Counted from the stretch's first letter, positions 25,831-35,954 are shown. The stretch is DNA of 64,000 nucleotides from Paraburkholderia sacchari (GCF_000785435.2 NZ_JTDB02000002.1:621660-685659), one strand, 5' to 3'. Program-made: numbers and translations. The notes: a model not told the origin generated them from the letters alone.

Positions 25831-26824
25831 GAAAGTGGTCGAAGCCTTGCAACGTCAGGTTGAGCGGTGCACCCGAGGCGTCGCGCCACGTGATCGCGGG
25901 CGCAACAGGCGAACCTGCCATATCGGATGAAGTGATTGTACCGATGCGCGTCACGCGCCCGCCCGCCTGTTGCGCCGCTGCCAGGACGGCCTCGCGCTGC
26001 GCTTGCGCTGCCGTGAAGCAGAGTTCGTAGTCGTCGCCGCCGGCCAGCGCGCATTGCAGTTGCAGCGCGCGCGGCAGGCGCGCGAGCGCAGCCGAGAGCG
26101 GCAGCGCGTCCACGTCGATCTCGGCATTCACGTGCGAGCGCTCGAGGATGTGTCGCAGGTCGCCCGCGAGGCCGTCGGAGATGTCGAGCGCCGCGCGCGC
26201 AATGCCGCCGAGCGCGAGGCCGAGCGCGACGCGCGGCTCGGGATGTTCGAGCGCATGGCGAAAATGCGCGGCGTCTGCGCGATCGATCGGCACTTGCGGC
26301 CACTCTCCACGCAGCACGCCGAGACCCGCGCGCGCGTCGCCCGGCGTGCCCGACACCCAGATGTCGTCGCCGGGCTGGGCCGCGTCGCGCCGGAGAGCAT
26401 GACTCTGGCGAACCGAGCCGAACACGGTGATGCACAGATTGAGCGGCCCGGCAGTGGTGTCGCCGCCGATCAGCTCGCAGCCGTAACGGTCGGCCAGCTC
26501 GAAAAGCCCGTTGCTGAACGCTTCGAGCCAGTCCTCGCGCGGCTTGGGCAGCGCGAACGCGAGCGTGAAGCCAAGCGGCGCGGCCCCCATCGCGGCGAGA
26601 TCGGAAAGGTTCACGGCGAGCGCCTTGTGGCCGAGCGCGCGAGGGGCGACGTCGGGAAGAAAGTGACGGCCTTCCACGAGCATGTCCGTGGAGACGGCCA
26701 GCATTTCGCCGGCGGCCGGCGCGATCAGCGCGCAGTCGTCGCCGATGCCGAGCACGGCGCGGCGCGTGTTCGTGCGTGCGCGTCGCGCGAAATAACGGTC
26801 GATCAGGGAAAACTCGGAAAGCAT
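25820..26824 (-). CDS. thiL: Thiamine-monophosphate kinase
   Basis: A 334-residue ThiL, phosphorylating thiamine monophosphate to the active diphosphate. It begins EFSLIDRYFARR and carries GIGDDCALIAP, STDMLVEGRHF, KALAVNLSDLAAMGA, GGDTTAG, LDISDGLAGDL and AGGDDYELCFTA, the full set of ThiL/PurM-like ATP- and metal-binding motifs. It is the first gene of the thiL-pgpA-pncC unit and diverges from maeB with about 180 bp between the two start codons. The thiL-pgpA overlap matches the arrangement in many proteobacteria. Confidence 0.97.
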   Translation of the reverse strand: MLSEFSLIDRYFARRARTNTRRAVLGIGDDCALIAPAAGEMLAVSTDMLVEGRHFLPDVAPRALGHKALAVNLSDLAAMGAAPLGFTLAFALPKPREDWLEAFSNGLFELADRYGCELIGGDTTAGPLNLCITVFGSVRQSHALRRDAAQPGDDIWVSGTPGDARAGLGVLRGEWPQVPIDRADAAHFRHALEHPEPRVALGLALGGIARAALDISDGLAGDLRHILERSHVNAEIDVDALPLSAALARLPRALQLQCALAGGDDYELCFTAAQAQREAVLAAAQQAGGRVTRIGTITSSDMAGSPVAPAITWRDASGAPLNLTLQGFDHFHAD

Positions 26825-26948
26825 GACGAATGGTCTATGACGAATGACTCGGGTGGTCCGGCGCGAGCCGCGCCGGCAGGGGCGTTCCCCTCATTGCGGT
26901 CGCGGCAGCCGCGCCCGAACTGTTAGGAATACCCGCAGGAATTGGCGC

Positions 26949-26954
26949 TACAAT
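26949..26954 (+). promoter_or_regulatory. Candidate -10 box for maeB
   Basis: TACAAT 52 bp upstream of the maeB start codon. The best -35-like element (TTAGGA, 26923-26928) is 20 bp away, so the promoter is weak or activator-dependent if real. Confidence 0.3.
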
Positions 26955-27005
26955 GCGATCGATCCAGATTTTGCCATTCTAGTCCGCACTTACGCCCTGC
27001 CCGCC

Positions 27006-29300
27006 ATGTCGAATCCCGCCACGAACAAGCTGCGCGAAGCCGCCCTCGACTATCACGAATTTCCTGTGCCGGGAAAGATCGCGATTGCGCCGACCAAGCA
27101 AATGATCAACCAGCGCGACCTCTCGCTCGCGTACTCGCCGGGTGTTGCGTTCGCGTGCGAGGCGATCGTCGAGAATCCGCTGAATGCCGCGCGCTTCACG
27201 GCGCGCAGCAACCTCGTGGGCGTCGTGTCGAACGGCACGGCCGTGCTCGGGCTCGGCAATATCGGGCCGCTCGCCTCGAAGCCGGTCATGGAAGGCAAGG
27301 CGGTGCTGTTCAAGAAGTTCGCCGGCATCGACGTATTCGACATCGAGCTGAACGAGACCGACCCGCACAAGCTCGTGGACGTGATCGCCGCGCTCGAACC
27401 CACCTTCGGCGGCATCAATCTGGAAGACATCAAGGCGCCGGAGTGCTTCATCGTCGAACGTGAAGCGCGCAAGCGCATGAAGATTCCGGTCTTCCACGAC
27501 GACCAGCACGGCACGGCCATCGTGGTGGCGGCTGCGTTCACCAATGGCCTGAAGGTCGTGGGCAAAGACATCAAGCAGGTGAAGCTCGTGGCCTCGGGCG
27601 CGGGCGCGGCGGCGCTCGCGTGTCTCGACCTGCTCGTCGACCTCGGCCTGCCGCTCGAAAACATCTACGTGACCGATCTCGCGGGCGTGGTCTACAAGGG
27701 CCGCACCGAACTGATGGATCCGGACAAGGAGCGCTTCGCACGCGAAACCAGCGCGCGCACGCTCGCTGAAGTGATCGAAGGCGCCGACATTTTCCTCGGC
27801 CTTTCCGCTGGCGGTGTCCTCAAGCCGGAAATGGTCAAGCAGATGGCCGAGAAGCCGCTTATCCTCGCGCTCGCGAATCCCACGCCGGAAATCCTGCCGG
27901 AACTCGCGCTCGAAGCGCGTCCGGACGCGGTGCTTGCCACGGGCCGCACGGACTACCCGAACCAGGTGAACAACGTCCTGTGCTTCCCGTTCATTTTCCG
28001 CGGCGCGCTCGACGTGGGCGCGACCACTATCACGCGCGAGATGGAAATCGCCGCCGTGAATGCGATCGCGGAACTGGCGCGCCAGGAGCAGAGCGATGTC
28101 GTGGCCACGGCTTACGGCATCCAGGATCTGCAATTCGGGCCTGAATATTTGATTCCGAAGCCGTTCGATCCGCGTTTGATCGTGAAGATCGCGCCGGCCG
28201 TCGCGAAGGCCGCGATGGATTCGGGCGTGGCGACCCGTCCGATCGAGGACATGGACGCCTACACGCAGCACCTGCAGCAATTCGTCTATCACAGCGGCAC
28301 GACCATGAAGCCGATCTTCCAGCTCGCGCGCGCCGCCGAGCCGGAGAAGAAGCGCATCGTGTTCGCCGAAGGCGAAGAGGAGCGCATCCTGCGCGCGGTG
28401 CAGATCGTGGTCGACGAAAAACTCGCCAAGCCGATCCTGATTGGCCGCCCGGCGGTGATCGAGCAGCGCATGGCGCGCTACGGCCTGCGTCTGGTCGCGG
28501 GTCAGGATTACACGGTCGTCAACACCGACCACGACGAGCGCTATCGCGACTTCTGGCAAAGCTACGCGAAGCTCATGGCGCGCAAGGGCATCACGCAGCA
28601 AATGGCGAAGCTCGAAATGCGCCGCCGCACCACGCTGATCGGCTCGATGCTGGTGGAGAAGGGCGAGGCCGACGGCATGATCTGCGGCACGGTCAGCACG
28701 ACGCACCGTCATCTGCACTTCATCGACCAGGTGATCGGCAAGAAGGAAGGCTGCAACGTCTATGCGGCGATGAACGCGCTGGTGTTGCCGAACCGCCAGA
28801 TTTTCATCGTCGACACGCACGTGAACGTCGACCCGACGCCCGAGCAGCTTGCCGAAATCACCATCATGGCAGCGGAGGAAGTGCGCCGCTTCGGCATCGA
28901 GCCGAAGGTCGCGCTGTGCTCGCACTCGAACTTCGGCTCGAGCCTTGCTGCCTCGGCGCAGAAGATGCGCGATCTGCTGGAGATTCTCAAGGAGCGCGCG
29001 CCGGACCTCCAGGTGGACGGCGAGATGCATGGCGACGTCGCGCTCGACGCGAACCTGCGCCGCGAGATCCTGCCGGAGTCGACGCTCGAAGGCGACGCGA
29101 ACCTGCTCGTCATGCCGAACATCGACGCGGCGAATATCTCCTACAACCTGCTGAAGACGGCGGCGGGCAACAACATCGCCATTGGCCCGATGCTGCTCGG
29201 CGCGGCCAAGCCGGTGCACGTGCTGACCGCTTCGGCCACCGTGCGCCGGATCGTCAACATGACCGCGCTGCTGGTCGCCGATGTGAACGCGACGCGTTAA
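27006..29300 (+). CDS. maeB: NADP-dependent malic enzyme, multimodular MaeB type
   Basis: A 764-residue enzyme converting malate to pyruvate and CO2 with NADP reduction. Residues about 15-430 are the malic enzyme part ([34 protein letters not shown] region, [25 protein letters not shown]). Residues about 430-760 are the phosphotransacetylase-like domain ([35 protein letters not shown]), which serves as an acetyl-CoA regulatory domain in MaeB. The start at 27006 ([17 protein letters not shown]) is typical. It is a single gene, linking C4 acids to pyruvate and NADPH. Confidence 0.96.
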   Translation: MSNPATNKLREAALDYHEFPVPGKIAIAPTKQMINQRDLSLAYSPGVAFACEAIVENPLNAARFTARSNLVGVVSNGTAVLGLGNIGPLASKPVMEGKAVLFKKFAGIDVFDIELNETDPHKLVDVIAALEPTFGGINLEDIKAPECFIVEREARKRMKIPVFHDDQHGTAIVVAAAFTNGLKVVGKDIKQVKLVASGAGAAALACLDLLVDLGLPLENIYVTDLAGVVYKGRTELMDPDKERFARETSARTLAEVIEGADIFLGLSAGGVLKPEMVKQMAEKPLILALANPTPEILPELALEARPDAVLATGRTDYPNQVNNVLCFPFIFRGALDVGATTITREMEIAAVNAIAELARQEQSDVVATAYGIQDLQFGPEYLIPKPFDPRLIVKIAPAVAKAAMDSGVATRPIEDMDAYTQHLQQFVYHSGTTMKPIFQLARAAEPEKKRIVFAEGEEERILRAVQIVVDEKLAKPILIGRPAVIEQRMARYGLRLVAGQDYTVVNTDHDERYRDFWQSYAKLMARKGITQQMAKLEMRRRTTLIGSMLVEKGEADGMICGTVSTTHRHLHFIDQVIGKKEGCNVYAAMNALVLPNRQIFIVDTHVNVDPTPEQLAEITIMAAEEVRRFGIEPKVALCSHSNFGSSLAASAQKMRDLLEILKERAPDLQVDGEMHGDVALDANLRREILPESTLEGDANLLVMPNIDAANISYNLLKTAAGNNIAIGPMLLGAAKPVHVLTASATVRRIVNMTALLVADVNATR

Positions 29301-29362
29301 GTTTTTCGCGTCGGGGTCTCATCAAGCCGTAACTCCGCGGAGTCGTCGCGGCTTCGTGTTTC

Positions 29363-29391
29363 ATACCGGCGGCGCTGCTCGCCGCCGGTAT
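29363..29391 (+). terminator. Strong hairpin downstream of maeB
   Basis: Perfect 12-bp stem ATACCGGCGGCG (29363-29374), loop CTGCT, CGCCGCCGGTAT (29380-29391). No T-run follows (TCCGCCCCC), so it may stabilise the maeB 3' end or act with Rho. The rest of the 311 bp between maeB and the RNase gene shows no other clear element. Confidence 0.6.
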
Positions 29392-29611
29392 TCCGCCCCC
29401 ACTTCAGGTGCACATCAGGCGCACTTCTGGCCGATGGCCGGCCGCGTTCCGGCACCATCTCCACATTTGTAAAATTTACCGGTTTGCCGCTTGTGCGCGG
29501 TCAAGCCCTGTTTGTCGTCGCCGGTGCGCGATTGCTTCCAGGGTCCATTAGCGATACCCTTACACCTTTAATGGTCGTCGAAAGCGTGATCCGAGAGGCG
29601 GGAATCCGAAG

Positions 29612-30130
29612 ATGGTACGTATAGGACTGCCTGCTGTTTCAACGGCCAAAAACGCTAGCGCATCGGCCGATTCGGCACGTGTAAGTCATTGTTTTGTTGG
29701 GGGTTTCTGGCGTCGTTCGAGCGATGTTCAGCGGTTGGCATCGGTTGCGTCGGCGGCGTTGCTGGCGGCGGCGCTGGTGTGCTCGCAAGGCGTCGTGGCG
29801 CGCACTCCGGTGCCGTACGATGCCGGAGCATCGGGGGTATCGTCAGGCACCGTGAGCGTGGGCGAGTTGCCGCGCGAAGCGGTCAACACACTGAGCCTGG
29901 TTGCCGGAGGCGGGCCCTATCCGTTTGAGAAAGATGGCATCGTGTTCGGTAATTACGAGCAGCAGTTGCCGAAGCATCGGCGCGGTTACTACCACGAATA
30001 CACTGTCCCGACGCCCCGAGCGCACAACCGCGGCGCGCGGCGCATTGTCTGCGGCGGTCCGCTCAGGCGCACGGACAACTGCTATTACACCGACGACCAC
30101 TACGCCAGTTTTAAGCGAATTGTTGAATGA
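29612..30130 (+). CDS. Secreted guanyl-specific ribonuclease (RNase Sa/barnase family)
   Basis: 172 residues: an N-terminal segment, a hydrophobic export stretch (about 43-63, LASVASAALLAAALVCSQGVVA), and a C-terminal RNase domain (about 78-172) close to Streptomyces RNase Sa: GELPREAVNTLSLVAGGGPYPF, GYYHEYTV, RRIVCGG, DDHYASF. The catalytic base, arginine and acid match Glu129, Arg140 and His163. The Sa disulphide cysteines are missing (Ser82 at the first); Cys147 and Cys157 could pair instead. The hydrophobic segment is unusually far from the ATG, so a later start such as TTG inside the segment is possible. A barstar gene follows after 16 bp. Confidence 0.88.
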   Translation: MVRIGLPAVSTAKNASASADSARVSHCFVGGFWRRSSDVQRLASVASAALLAAALVCSQGVVARTPVPYDAGASGVSSGTVSVGELPREAVNTLSLVAGGGPYPFEKDGIVFGNYEQQLPKHRRGYYHEYTVPTPRAHNRGARRIVCGGPLRRTDNCYYTDDHYASFKRIVE

Positions 30131-30146
30131 CACCGGGAAAAGCAGC

Positions 30147-30704
30147 ATGAGCGATAACACTTACGCGCACGACCCGCGGGTCGCGAGCGATCTGTTCGCG
30201 TCCGGCGAGGGCAACCTGTTCCAGCGCGTTATGCAGATGCATCACGACGACCAGCAGCGCGAAGCCGCGCGCAGGGGTGAGGCAAATTCATCGAACGAGG
30301 AGGCCATGGACCTGTTTGCGACCGTCCAGTCGAATATCGTCCAGTCGATCCGTGCGTTCCGCGTGCAGGATCTCGCCGACGAGGCGCAGCGGTTGCAGCA
30401 GCATTTCCTATATGCGTATTGCGCCAACGCGCAGACCAAGCAGGAAGTGCTCGAAACCATTGCCACATCGTTTCTGTTTCCGAAGCATTTCGGCAAGAAC
30501 TACGATGGTTTGTACGATTGCTTGACCGACCTGGTGCAAAAGGCCGGTGAGCAGCCGGGTTTCGTGATCGTGCTCGACGGCTTGCCGATCGCACAGAAGT
30601 TCGATAAGGACGGGCGCGAGACGCTGCTCGACGTGTTCCGCGAAGCTTCGGAGTACTGGGCCGAGCGCAAGGTGCCGTTCCGCGTCTTTTATTCGTTCGC
30701 CTGA
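30147..30704 (+). CDS. Barstar-family ribonuclease inhibitor
   Basis: A 185-residue cytoplasmic protein with a C-terminal barstar domain (about 95-183): TKQEVLETIATSFLFPKHFGKNYDGLYDCLTDLV and FVIVLDGLP. The acidic helix NYDGLYDCLTD is the part that plugs the RNase active site in barnase-barstar. Barstar itself is about 90 residues; the extra 90 N-terminal residues (polar, MQMHHDDQQREAARRG, NEEAMDLFATVQSNIVQSI) are unlike it and look partly helical. Immediately downstream of the secreted RNase, it very probably protects the producer. Upstream signal GGGAAAAGC serves as ribosome site. Confidence 0.9.
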   Translation: MSDNTYAHDPRVASDLFASGEGNLFQRVMQMHHDDQQREAARRGEANSSNEEAMDLFATVQSNIVQSIRAFRVQDLADEAQRLQQHFLYAYCANAQTKQEVLETIATSFLFPKHFGKNYDGLYDCLTDLVQKAGEQPGFVIVLDGLPIAQKFDKDGRETLLDVFREASEYWAERKVPFRVFYSFA

Positions 30705-30750
30705 GCGTCTGCCATTTGAGAATCGTCGCATTCTTGCGACAAAAATACGC

Positions 30751-30788
30751 AGGCCCGCCGCATGATCGCATGCGGCGGGCCTTGTCAT
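30751..30788. terminator. Bidirectional terminator between barstar and rsmE
   Basis: Perfect 14-bp stem AGGCCCGCCGCATG (30751-30764), loop ATCG, CATGCGGCGGGCCT (30769-30782), followed on the plus strand by TGTCATTTTT and on the minus strand by GCGTATTTTTG. It separates two convergent genes. Confidence 0.88.
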
Positions 30789-30790
30789 TT

Positions 30791-31531
30791 TTACCAGCCG
30801 CCCCAGCGCGCGGCCAGCGCTGCGAGCACGGCGATGCCTGCCGTCTCGGTGCGCAGGATGCGGGGCCCCAGCCCCACGGCGATAAAGCCGTGATCGAGCG
30901 CCGCGGCTTCTTCCGGCGACGAGAAACCGCCTTCGGGGCCGACCAGAACCGTGATTTCGCCTTGCGGCGGGGTGTTGGGCAGGGTGGCGAACGACACGTT
31001 CGCGCGCGGCGAAAGCAGCACGCGCAACTCGCCGTCGCCGGGCGTTTTGGGCAGCGAGCCGAGCCAGGTGCCGATCTCGCGGGTGGAGGCGACTTCGGGC
31101 ATGCGGTTGCGTCCGCATTGCTCGCACGACGCCTGGACGATGCGCTGCCAGTGAACCTGGCGGCGCACGGCGCGCTCGCCCACGAGGCGCACGACGCTGC
31201 GCGAGGTGGTGAGCGGCACGAAGTTCGTCGCGCCCAGTTCGACGGCCTTTTCGATCAGCCAGTCCATCTTGTCGCTGCCGGCAATACCTTGCGCGAGCGT
31301 GAGCCGGTACGGAGGTTCGGTCTCGACGTCGCGGAACGGACCTACGCGCACTTGTGTGTCGCGGCGCTCCATGGCGATGATTTCGGCGCTGTATTCACCC
31401 CCCACGCCGTTGAACAGCACGATCGTGTCGCCGGGCTGCAGCCGCAGCACCTGAACGTGTCGCGTCACTTCGTCCGGGAGAGTGAAGACGTCGCCGGACT
31501 GCAGGGAGTTTCCGACGAAAAAACGGGGCAT
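30791..31531 (-). CDS. rsmE: 16S rRNA (uracil1498-N3)-methyltransferase
   Basis: A 246-residue RsmE of the SPOUT class. MPRFFV starts the protein as in most RsmE, followed by HVQVLRLQPGDTIVLFNG in the N-terminal PUA-like domain. EKAVELGATNFVPLTTSRSV, ASCEQCGRNRMPEV, VLVGPEGGFSSPE and LGPRILRTETAGIAVLAAL form the deep trefoil knot that binds S-adenosylmethionine. ATG 31531 is preferred; upstream in-frame codons give no conserved sequence. It methylates 16S rRNA U1498. Its start region lies within 20 bp of the VOC gene stop, so the two are probably cotranscribed. Confidence 0.96.
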   Translation of the reverse strand: MPRFFVGNSLQSGDVFTLPDEVTRHVQVLRLQPGDTIVLFNGVGGEYSAEIIAMERRDTQVRVGPFRDVETEPPYRLTLAQGIAGSDKMDWLIEKAVELGATNFVPLTTSRSVVRLVGERAVRRQVHWQRIVQASCEQCGRNRMPEVASTREIGTWLGSLPKTPGDGELRVLLSPRANVSFATLPNTPPQGEITVLVGPEGGFSSPEEAAALDHGFIAVGLGPRILRTETAGIAVLAALAARWGGW

Positions 31532-31550
31532 AAGACAAGTTCTCATTGCT

Positions 31551-31964
31551 TCATGACAGATGGCGAGCAAGCGCCCAGCGGTAGCCGTCGAGGTCTTCGA
31601 CCTGAGCAAAACGGTCACCCCAGAATTGGTCCTGCGGCTCGCTCAACGATTTCGCGCCAGCGTCCAGCGCTCGCGCATACACCGCGTCGACATTGTCGAC
31701 GTAAAGGTAAAAGGATTGGGGCGCGATCGCGTTCGCGCTCTTCGGCGTGCGCGCCGTCGAACCGAATGCGCCCTCCGGCGCGAACATTACGATCAGCTGA
31801 TCGTGATATGTCATTTCCACATGCATGACCGCACCGTCGTCCGCCACGCAATCGCGCACCGCAAAACCGAACGCCGCCTGGAAAAATTCGATTGCGTCGC
31901 GCGCATCGCGCACCGTCAGATACGGCGTCAGCCACGGCACGCCTGCGGGGCGGGGTGCGGTCAT
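31551..31964 (-). CDS. VOC (glyoxalase/bleomycin-resistance/PhnB-like) family protein
   Basis: A 137-residue single VOC-fold protein. WLTPYLTVRDARDAIEFFQAAFGF and VADDGAVMHVEMTYHDQLIVMFAPEG are close to the PhnB-like branch, followed by YVDNVDAVYARALDAGAKSLSEPQDQFWGDRFAQVEDLDGYRW, the usual C-terminal half with a metal-region Glu/Asp. Substrate cannot be inferred: family members range from antibiotic-binding proteins to dioxygenases and isomerases. It lies directly upstream of rsmE in the same direction. Confidence 0.88.
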   Translation of the reverse strand: MTAPRPAGVPWLTPYLTVRDARDAIEFFQAAFGFAVRDCVADDGAVMHVEMTYHDQLIVMFAPEGAFGSTARTPKSANAIAPQSFYLYVDNVDAVYARALDAGAKSLSEPQDQFWGDRFAQVEDLDGYRWALARHLS

Positions 31965-32723
31965 CGGATTTCTCCAGATTCAGGTTGAGGGACGAGCGGG
32001 TGGTTGGAGGCTGTCTGGGTCGGTTGGCACGCGAAAATGTGATGAACGCTGCGATTCTCCAACGTTGTGCACCCTAAATCTGTAGGAATTGGCCTAGTTT
32101 GTCGCGGGGGGGCCGAAGTGCCGTCCGGCGCGTTGCGCGCGGGCGTGCGGCGCACGACCACGCCCCTGAGATCGGCGCGCGCGTGTGTACGTGTCGGGAA
32201 AACCTTACGGCGTATCGGGGCGGAACGAAGGAGGCGCGGCAAGGTCAAGGTGATATCGAGCGACGAGAGAGCGGGTGCTGGCGGTGCATTCGGCCAAAGC
32301 CATGCAACATGCGCACAAAACCGGAGAGCGACAAGTCGCCGCCACGTTGCAAATGAATATAAATCGGGCCCGATTGACAGGTAAATCAGGGCAGTAGCCG
32401 TATTATACGGGCAGCCGGCCGGGCTGCCGCCGCCTTGCGGCGCACATCGGGTGCGCCGCAAGATAATGGGGGCGGGTCTGTTGCGGATTTCGGGCAAGTG
32501 GAGGGCCTCGCCAGGTCCTGGCTGTCAGGGAAAATCCGCACGATCTGTTAGAATATCGCCCTTTGCAGCCCTGTCCGTTTGCTCTGGCCGTTTGCGTCTT
32601 CCTGGCGCCGCATCGCGCGCCGCAGCGAACATTTCTGCCGAGCTTCCGGAACCGTGCGCTGCCGCGCGAGCGCTGCTGAATGCAGCCGCCCAAGCCGTTT
32701 TTGCCCTCGTTCCCGGACTCGAC
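31965..32723. other. Long intergenic region upstream of tkt, no gene seen
   Basis: About 760 bp separate the divergent VOC and tkt genes. Small open frames on both strands here are Arg/Pro-rich and show no family features. The tkt-proximal half holds a promoter-like pair and a very stable hairpin (listed separately); the 5' leader of tkt may thus exceed 300 nt. A second -10-like box, TAGAAT (32549-32554), lies closer to tkt. Confidence 0.5.
32374..32462 (+). promoter_or_regulatory. Candidate promoter followed by two leader hairpins upstream of tkt
   Basis: A perfect -35 (TTGACA, 32374-32379) stands 21 bp before TATTAT (32401-32406), a longer spacer than ideal. Directly after are a 7-bp hairpin GGCAGCC (32410-32416) / GGCTGCC (32422-32428) and a perfect 12-bp hairpin CTTGCGGCGCAC (32434-32445), loop ATCGG, GTGCGCCGCAAG (32451-32462). 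Neither has a T-run, so these look like leader structure rather than a terminator. Confidence 0.4.
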
Positions 32724-34760
32724 ATGACGACCTCGTCCTCCCCCGCTACCACCCAATTGATGGCCAACGCGATTCGCGCGCTGTCCATGGACGCTGTTCA
32801 GCAAGCGAACTCCGGCCACCCCGGCATGCCCATGGGCATGGCCGAGATCGCCGTCGCGCTGTGGTCGCGCCATCTGCGCCACAACCCGACCAATCCGCAC
32901 TGGAGCGACCGCGACCGTTTCGTGCTGTCGAACGGCCACGGCTCGATGCTGCTGTACTCGTTGCTGCACCTGACCGGCTACGACCTGCCGATGGCCGAGC
33001 TGAAGAACTTCCGTCAACTGCACTCGAAGACGCCGGGCCACCCGGAGTTCGGCATCACGCCGGGCGTCGAGACCACCACGGGCCCGCTCGGCCAGGGTAT
33101 TGCGAACGCGGTTGGCATGGCGCTGGCTGAAGCGCTGCTCGCCGCCGAGTTCAACAAGGCGGACGCGAAGATCGTCGATCACCACACCTACGTGTTCCTC
33201 GGCGATGGCTGCCTGATGGAAGGCATCTCGCACGAAGCCTGCTCGCTCGCCGGCACGCTCAAGCTCAACAAGCTGATCGCGTTCTACGACGACAATGGCA
33301 TCTCGATCGATGGTGACGTGGTCAACTGGTTCCACGACAACACGCCCGAGCGCTTCCAGGCCTACGGCTGGAACGTGATCCCGCACGTGGACGGCCACGA
33401 CGTGGACGCTGTCGACGCGGCCATCCAGAAGGCGAAGGCCTCGGACAAGCCCACGCTGATCTGCTGCAAGACCATCATCGGCAAGGGCGCGCCCACCAAG
33501 CAGGGCGGCCACGACGTGCATGGCGCGGCGCTCGGCGCGGACGAAATTGCCAAGTGGCGCGAAGCCGCGGGCTGGAAGTGGGAGCCGTTCACGCTGCCGC
33601 AGGAAGTCTACGCAGACTGGGACGCCAAGGCCGCTGGCGCGAAATTCGAAGCCGCGTGGAACGAAGCGTTCGCCGCGTACCAGTCGAAGTACCCGGCCGA
33701 AGCCGCGGAGTTCACGCGCCGCATGGCCGGCAAGCTGCCCGCCGACTGGGCGCAAAAGGCTGCGCAGATCGTCGCCGGCGCGGATTCGCGTAAGGAAACC
33801 GTCGCTACGCGCAAAGCCTCGCAGCAAGCCATCGAAGGGCTTGCTGCAGTGCTGCCGGAACTGCTCGGCGGCTCGGCTGACCTGACCGGCTCGAACCTCA
33901 CCAACTGGAAGGCGTCGAAGCCCGTGCGCGCGGCCAAGGAAGGCGAGGCCGGCATTCAGTGGGGCAACCACATCAACTACGGCGTGCGCGAGTTCGGCAT
34001 GAGCGCGGCGCTCAACGGCATCACGCTGCACGGCGGCTACCGCGCGTTCGGCGGCACCTTCCTGACGTTCTCGGATTACAGCCGCAACGCGCTGCGCGTG
34101 GCCGCGCTGATGAAGTGCCCGTCGATCTTCGTGTTCACGCACGACTCGATCGGCCTTGGCGAAGACGGCCCGACGCACCAGTCGATCGAGCAGGTCGCGA
34201 GCCTGCGCCTGATCCCGAATATGACGCTCTGGCGTCCGGCCGATACCGTCGAAACCGCGGTGGCCTGGACCGAGTCGATTGCCCACCATGGCCCGTCGAG
34301 CCTCGTTTTCAGCCGTCAGAACCTCGCGTTCAACGAGCGCACCGATGCGCAGATCGCCAACATCGCGAAGGGCGGCTACGTGCTCAAGGACTGGAACGAC
34401 GAGATCCCGAGCCGCAAGATCATCCTGATCGCGACGGGCTCGGAAGTCGAACTGGCGATGAAGGCCGTCGAGGCGCTGCAGCGCGAAGGCATTGGCGCGC
34501 GCGTGGTGTCCATGCCGTCCACCAATGTGTTCGACAAGCAGGACGCCGAATACAAGGAGCGCGTGCTGCCCAAGGGCGTGCGCCGTGTCGCGATCGAAGC
34601 TGGCGTGACCGACTTCTGGCGCAAGTACGTGGGCCTCGAAGGCGGCGTGGTCGGCATCGACACGTTCGGCGAATCGGCTCCGGCTGGCGTGCTGTTCAAG
34701 CACTTCGGCTTCACGGTCGAGCACGTCGTCGCGACGGCCAAGGCTGCGCTGCACAACTAA
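32724..34760 (+). CDS. tkt: Transketolase
   Basis: A 678-residue thiamine-diphosphate enzyme of the pentose phosphate and Calvin pathways. Features in order: [16 protein letters not shown] near the N-terminus, the TPP/Mg motif region [65 protein letters not shown], and the C-terminal domain [16 protein letters not shown]. The start at 32724 ([20 protein letters not shown]) is typical of Burkholderia Tkt. It is followed by its own terminator and then gap in the same direction, a frequent pairing in this group. Confidence 0.97.
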   Translation: MTTSSSPATTQLMANAIRALSMDAVQQANSGHPGMPMGMAEIAVALWSRHLRHNPTNPHWSDRDRFVLSNGHGSMLLYSLLHLTGYDLPMAELKNFRQLHSKTPGHPEFGITPGVETTTGPLGQGIANAVGMALAEALLAAEFNKADAKIVDHHTYVFLGDGCLMEGISHEACSLAGTLKLNKLIAFYDDNGISIDGDVVNWFHDNTPERFQAYGWNVIPHVDGHDVDAVDAAIQKAKASDKPTLICCKTIIGKGAPTKQGGHDVHGAALGADEIAKWREAAGWKWEPFTLPQEVYADWDAKAAGAKFEAAWNEAFAAYQSKYPAEAAEFTRRMAGKLPADWAQKAAQIVAGADSRKETVATRKASQQAIEGLAAVLPELLGGSADLTGSNLTNWKASKPVRAAKEGEAGIQWGNHINYGVREFGMSAALNGITLHGGYRAFGGTFLTFSDYSRNALRVAALMKCPSIFVFTHDSIGLGEDGPTHQSIEQVASLRLIPNMTLWRPADTVETAVAWTESIAHHGPSSLVFSRQNLAFNERTDAQIANIAKGGYVLKDWNDEIPSRKIILIATGSEVELAMKAVEALQREGIGARVVSMPSTNVFDKQDAEYKERVLPKGVRRVAIEAGVTDFWRKYVGLEGGVVGIDTFGESAPAGVLFKHFGFTVEHVVATAKAALHN

Positions 34761-34773
34761 GTATTGCTATATG

Positions 34774-34797
34774 GGCCCGCCTTGCGCGGGCCTTTTG
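34774..34797 (+). terminator. Rho-independent terminator after tkt
   Basis: Stem GGCCCGC (34774-34780), loop CTTGC, GCGGGCC (34786-34792), then TTTTGCT. The T-run is short, so some read-through into gap is plausible. Confidence 0.8.
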
Positions 34798-34859
34798 CTG
34801 TATGCGCCACAGCACAGGCAGCAGCGGCACCCGAATTTTTACTCATCAGGAGATGAACC

Positions 34860-35870
34860 ATGACGATCCGCGTCGCTATCAACGGCTACGGCCGCATTGG
34901 CCGTAACACGCTTCGCGCGTTCTACGAGAACGGCAAGAAGCACGACATCCAGATCGTTGCGATCAACGACCTCGGTGATGCGAAGACCAACGCGCATCTG
35001 ACGCAATACGACACGGCGCACGGCAAGTTCCCGGGCGAGGTGAAGGTCGACGGCGACTACCTCGTCGTGAACGGCGACCGTATCCGCGTGCTGGCCAACC
35101 GCAACCCGGCCGAACTGCCGTGGGGCGAGCTGGGCGTCGACGTCGTGATGGAATGCACGGGCTTCTTCACGACCAAGGAAAAGGCCAGCGCCCACCTGAA
35201 GGGCGGCGCGAAGAAGGTGATCATCTCGGCGCCGGGCGGCAAGGACGTCGACGCAACGATCGTCTATGGCGTGAACCACGACGTTCTGAAGGCCGAGCAC
35301 ACGGTCATCTCGAACGCATCGTGCACGACCAACTGCCTGGCACCGCTCGTCAAGCCGCTGAACGACAAGATCGGCCTCGAAACCGGCCTGATGACGACGA
35401 TTCACGCATACACGAACGACCAGGTCCTGACCGACGTGTACCACGAAGACCTGCGCCGCGCGCGCTCGGCTACGCAAAGCCAGATCCCGACGAAGACGGG
35501 CGCCGCTGCGGCAGTCGGCCTCGTGCTGCCGGAACTGAACGGCAAGCTGGACGGCTACGCAATCCGCGTCCCGACCATCAACGTGTCGGTCGTCGACCTG
35601 TCGTTCATCGCCAAGCGCGACACGACGGTTGAAGAAGTCAACGCGATCATGAAGGAAGCTTCGGAAGGCGCGCTCAAGGGCATCCTCGGCTACAACGACG
35701 CACCGCTGGTTTCGATCGACTTCAACCACAACCCGGCATCGTCGACGTTCGACGCCACGCTCACGAAGGTCTCGGGCCGTCTCGTGAAGGTGTCGAGCTG
35801 GTACGACAACGAGTGGGGCTTCTCGAACCGCATGCTGGACACGGCGGTTGCTCTCGCGAACGCGAAGTAA
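34860..35870 (+). CDS. gap: Glyceraldehyde-3-phosphate dehydrogenase, type I
   Basis: A 336-residue GAPDH, oxidising glyceraldehyde 3-phosphate to 1,3-bisphosphoglycerate. The Rossmann motif [10 protein letters not shown] is at the start, the catalytic Cys155 lies in [12 protein letters not shown], and the partner His follows in the TIHAYTND segment; [14 protein letters not shown] ends the protein. The ribosome site AGGAGATG precedes the ATG by six bases. The codon use is strongly biased to C-ending codons, as expected for a highly expressed gene. The perfect terminator follows within 60 bp. Confidence 0.97.
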   Translation: MTIRVAINGYGRIGRNTLRAFYENGKKHDIQIVAINDLGDAKTNAHLTQYDTAHGKFPGEVKVDGDYLVVNGDRIRVLANRNPAELPWGELGVDVVMECTGFFTTKEKASAHLKGGAKKVIISAPGGKDVDATIVYGVNHDVLKAEHTVISNASCTTNCLAPLVKPLNDKIGLETGLMTTIHAYTNDQVLTDVYHEDLRRARSATQSQIPTKTGAAAAVGLVLPELNGKLDGYAIRVPTINVSVVDLSFIAKRDTTVEEVNAIMKEASEGALKGILGYNDAPLVSIDFNHNPASSTFDATLTKVSGRLVKVSSWYDNEWGFSNRMLDTAVALANAK

Positions 35871-35924
35871 GTCTGCTTGTCTTGCCGGTGCCGCCGGGCC
35901 TCGCGGTCCGGTGCGCGCCACGAT

Positions 35925-35954
35925 AAACCGCCCATCGACTGGGCGGTTTTTTTT
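35925..35954 (+). terminator. Rho-independent terminator after gap
   Basis: Perfect 10-bp stem AAACCGCCCA (35925-35934), loop TCGAC, TGGGCGGTTT (35940-35949), ending in eight T. It stops gap transcription just before the 3' end of the convergent regulator gene. Confidence 0.95.

Noticed and set aside
26979..29219. A 746-codon open frame opposite maeB
   Set aside because: Same reason: antisense shadow of a gene with third-position G/C; no ribosome site and no family features.
31961..32497. A 178-codon minus-strand frame in the tkt upstream region
   Set aside because: Pro/Arg/Thr-rich product without any known pattern; overlaps the VOC start and the tkt leader structure, so noncoding is more likely.
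32403..34754. A 783-codon open frame opposite tkt
   Set aside because: Antisense of a highly biased housekeeping gene in GC-rich DNA; product rich in Arg/His/Asp with no recognisable fold, and tkt itself is certain.
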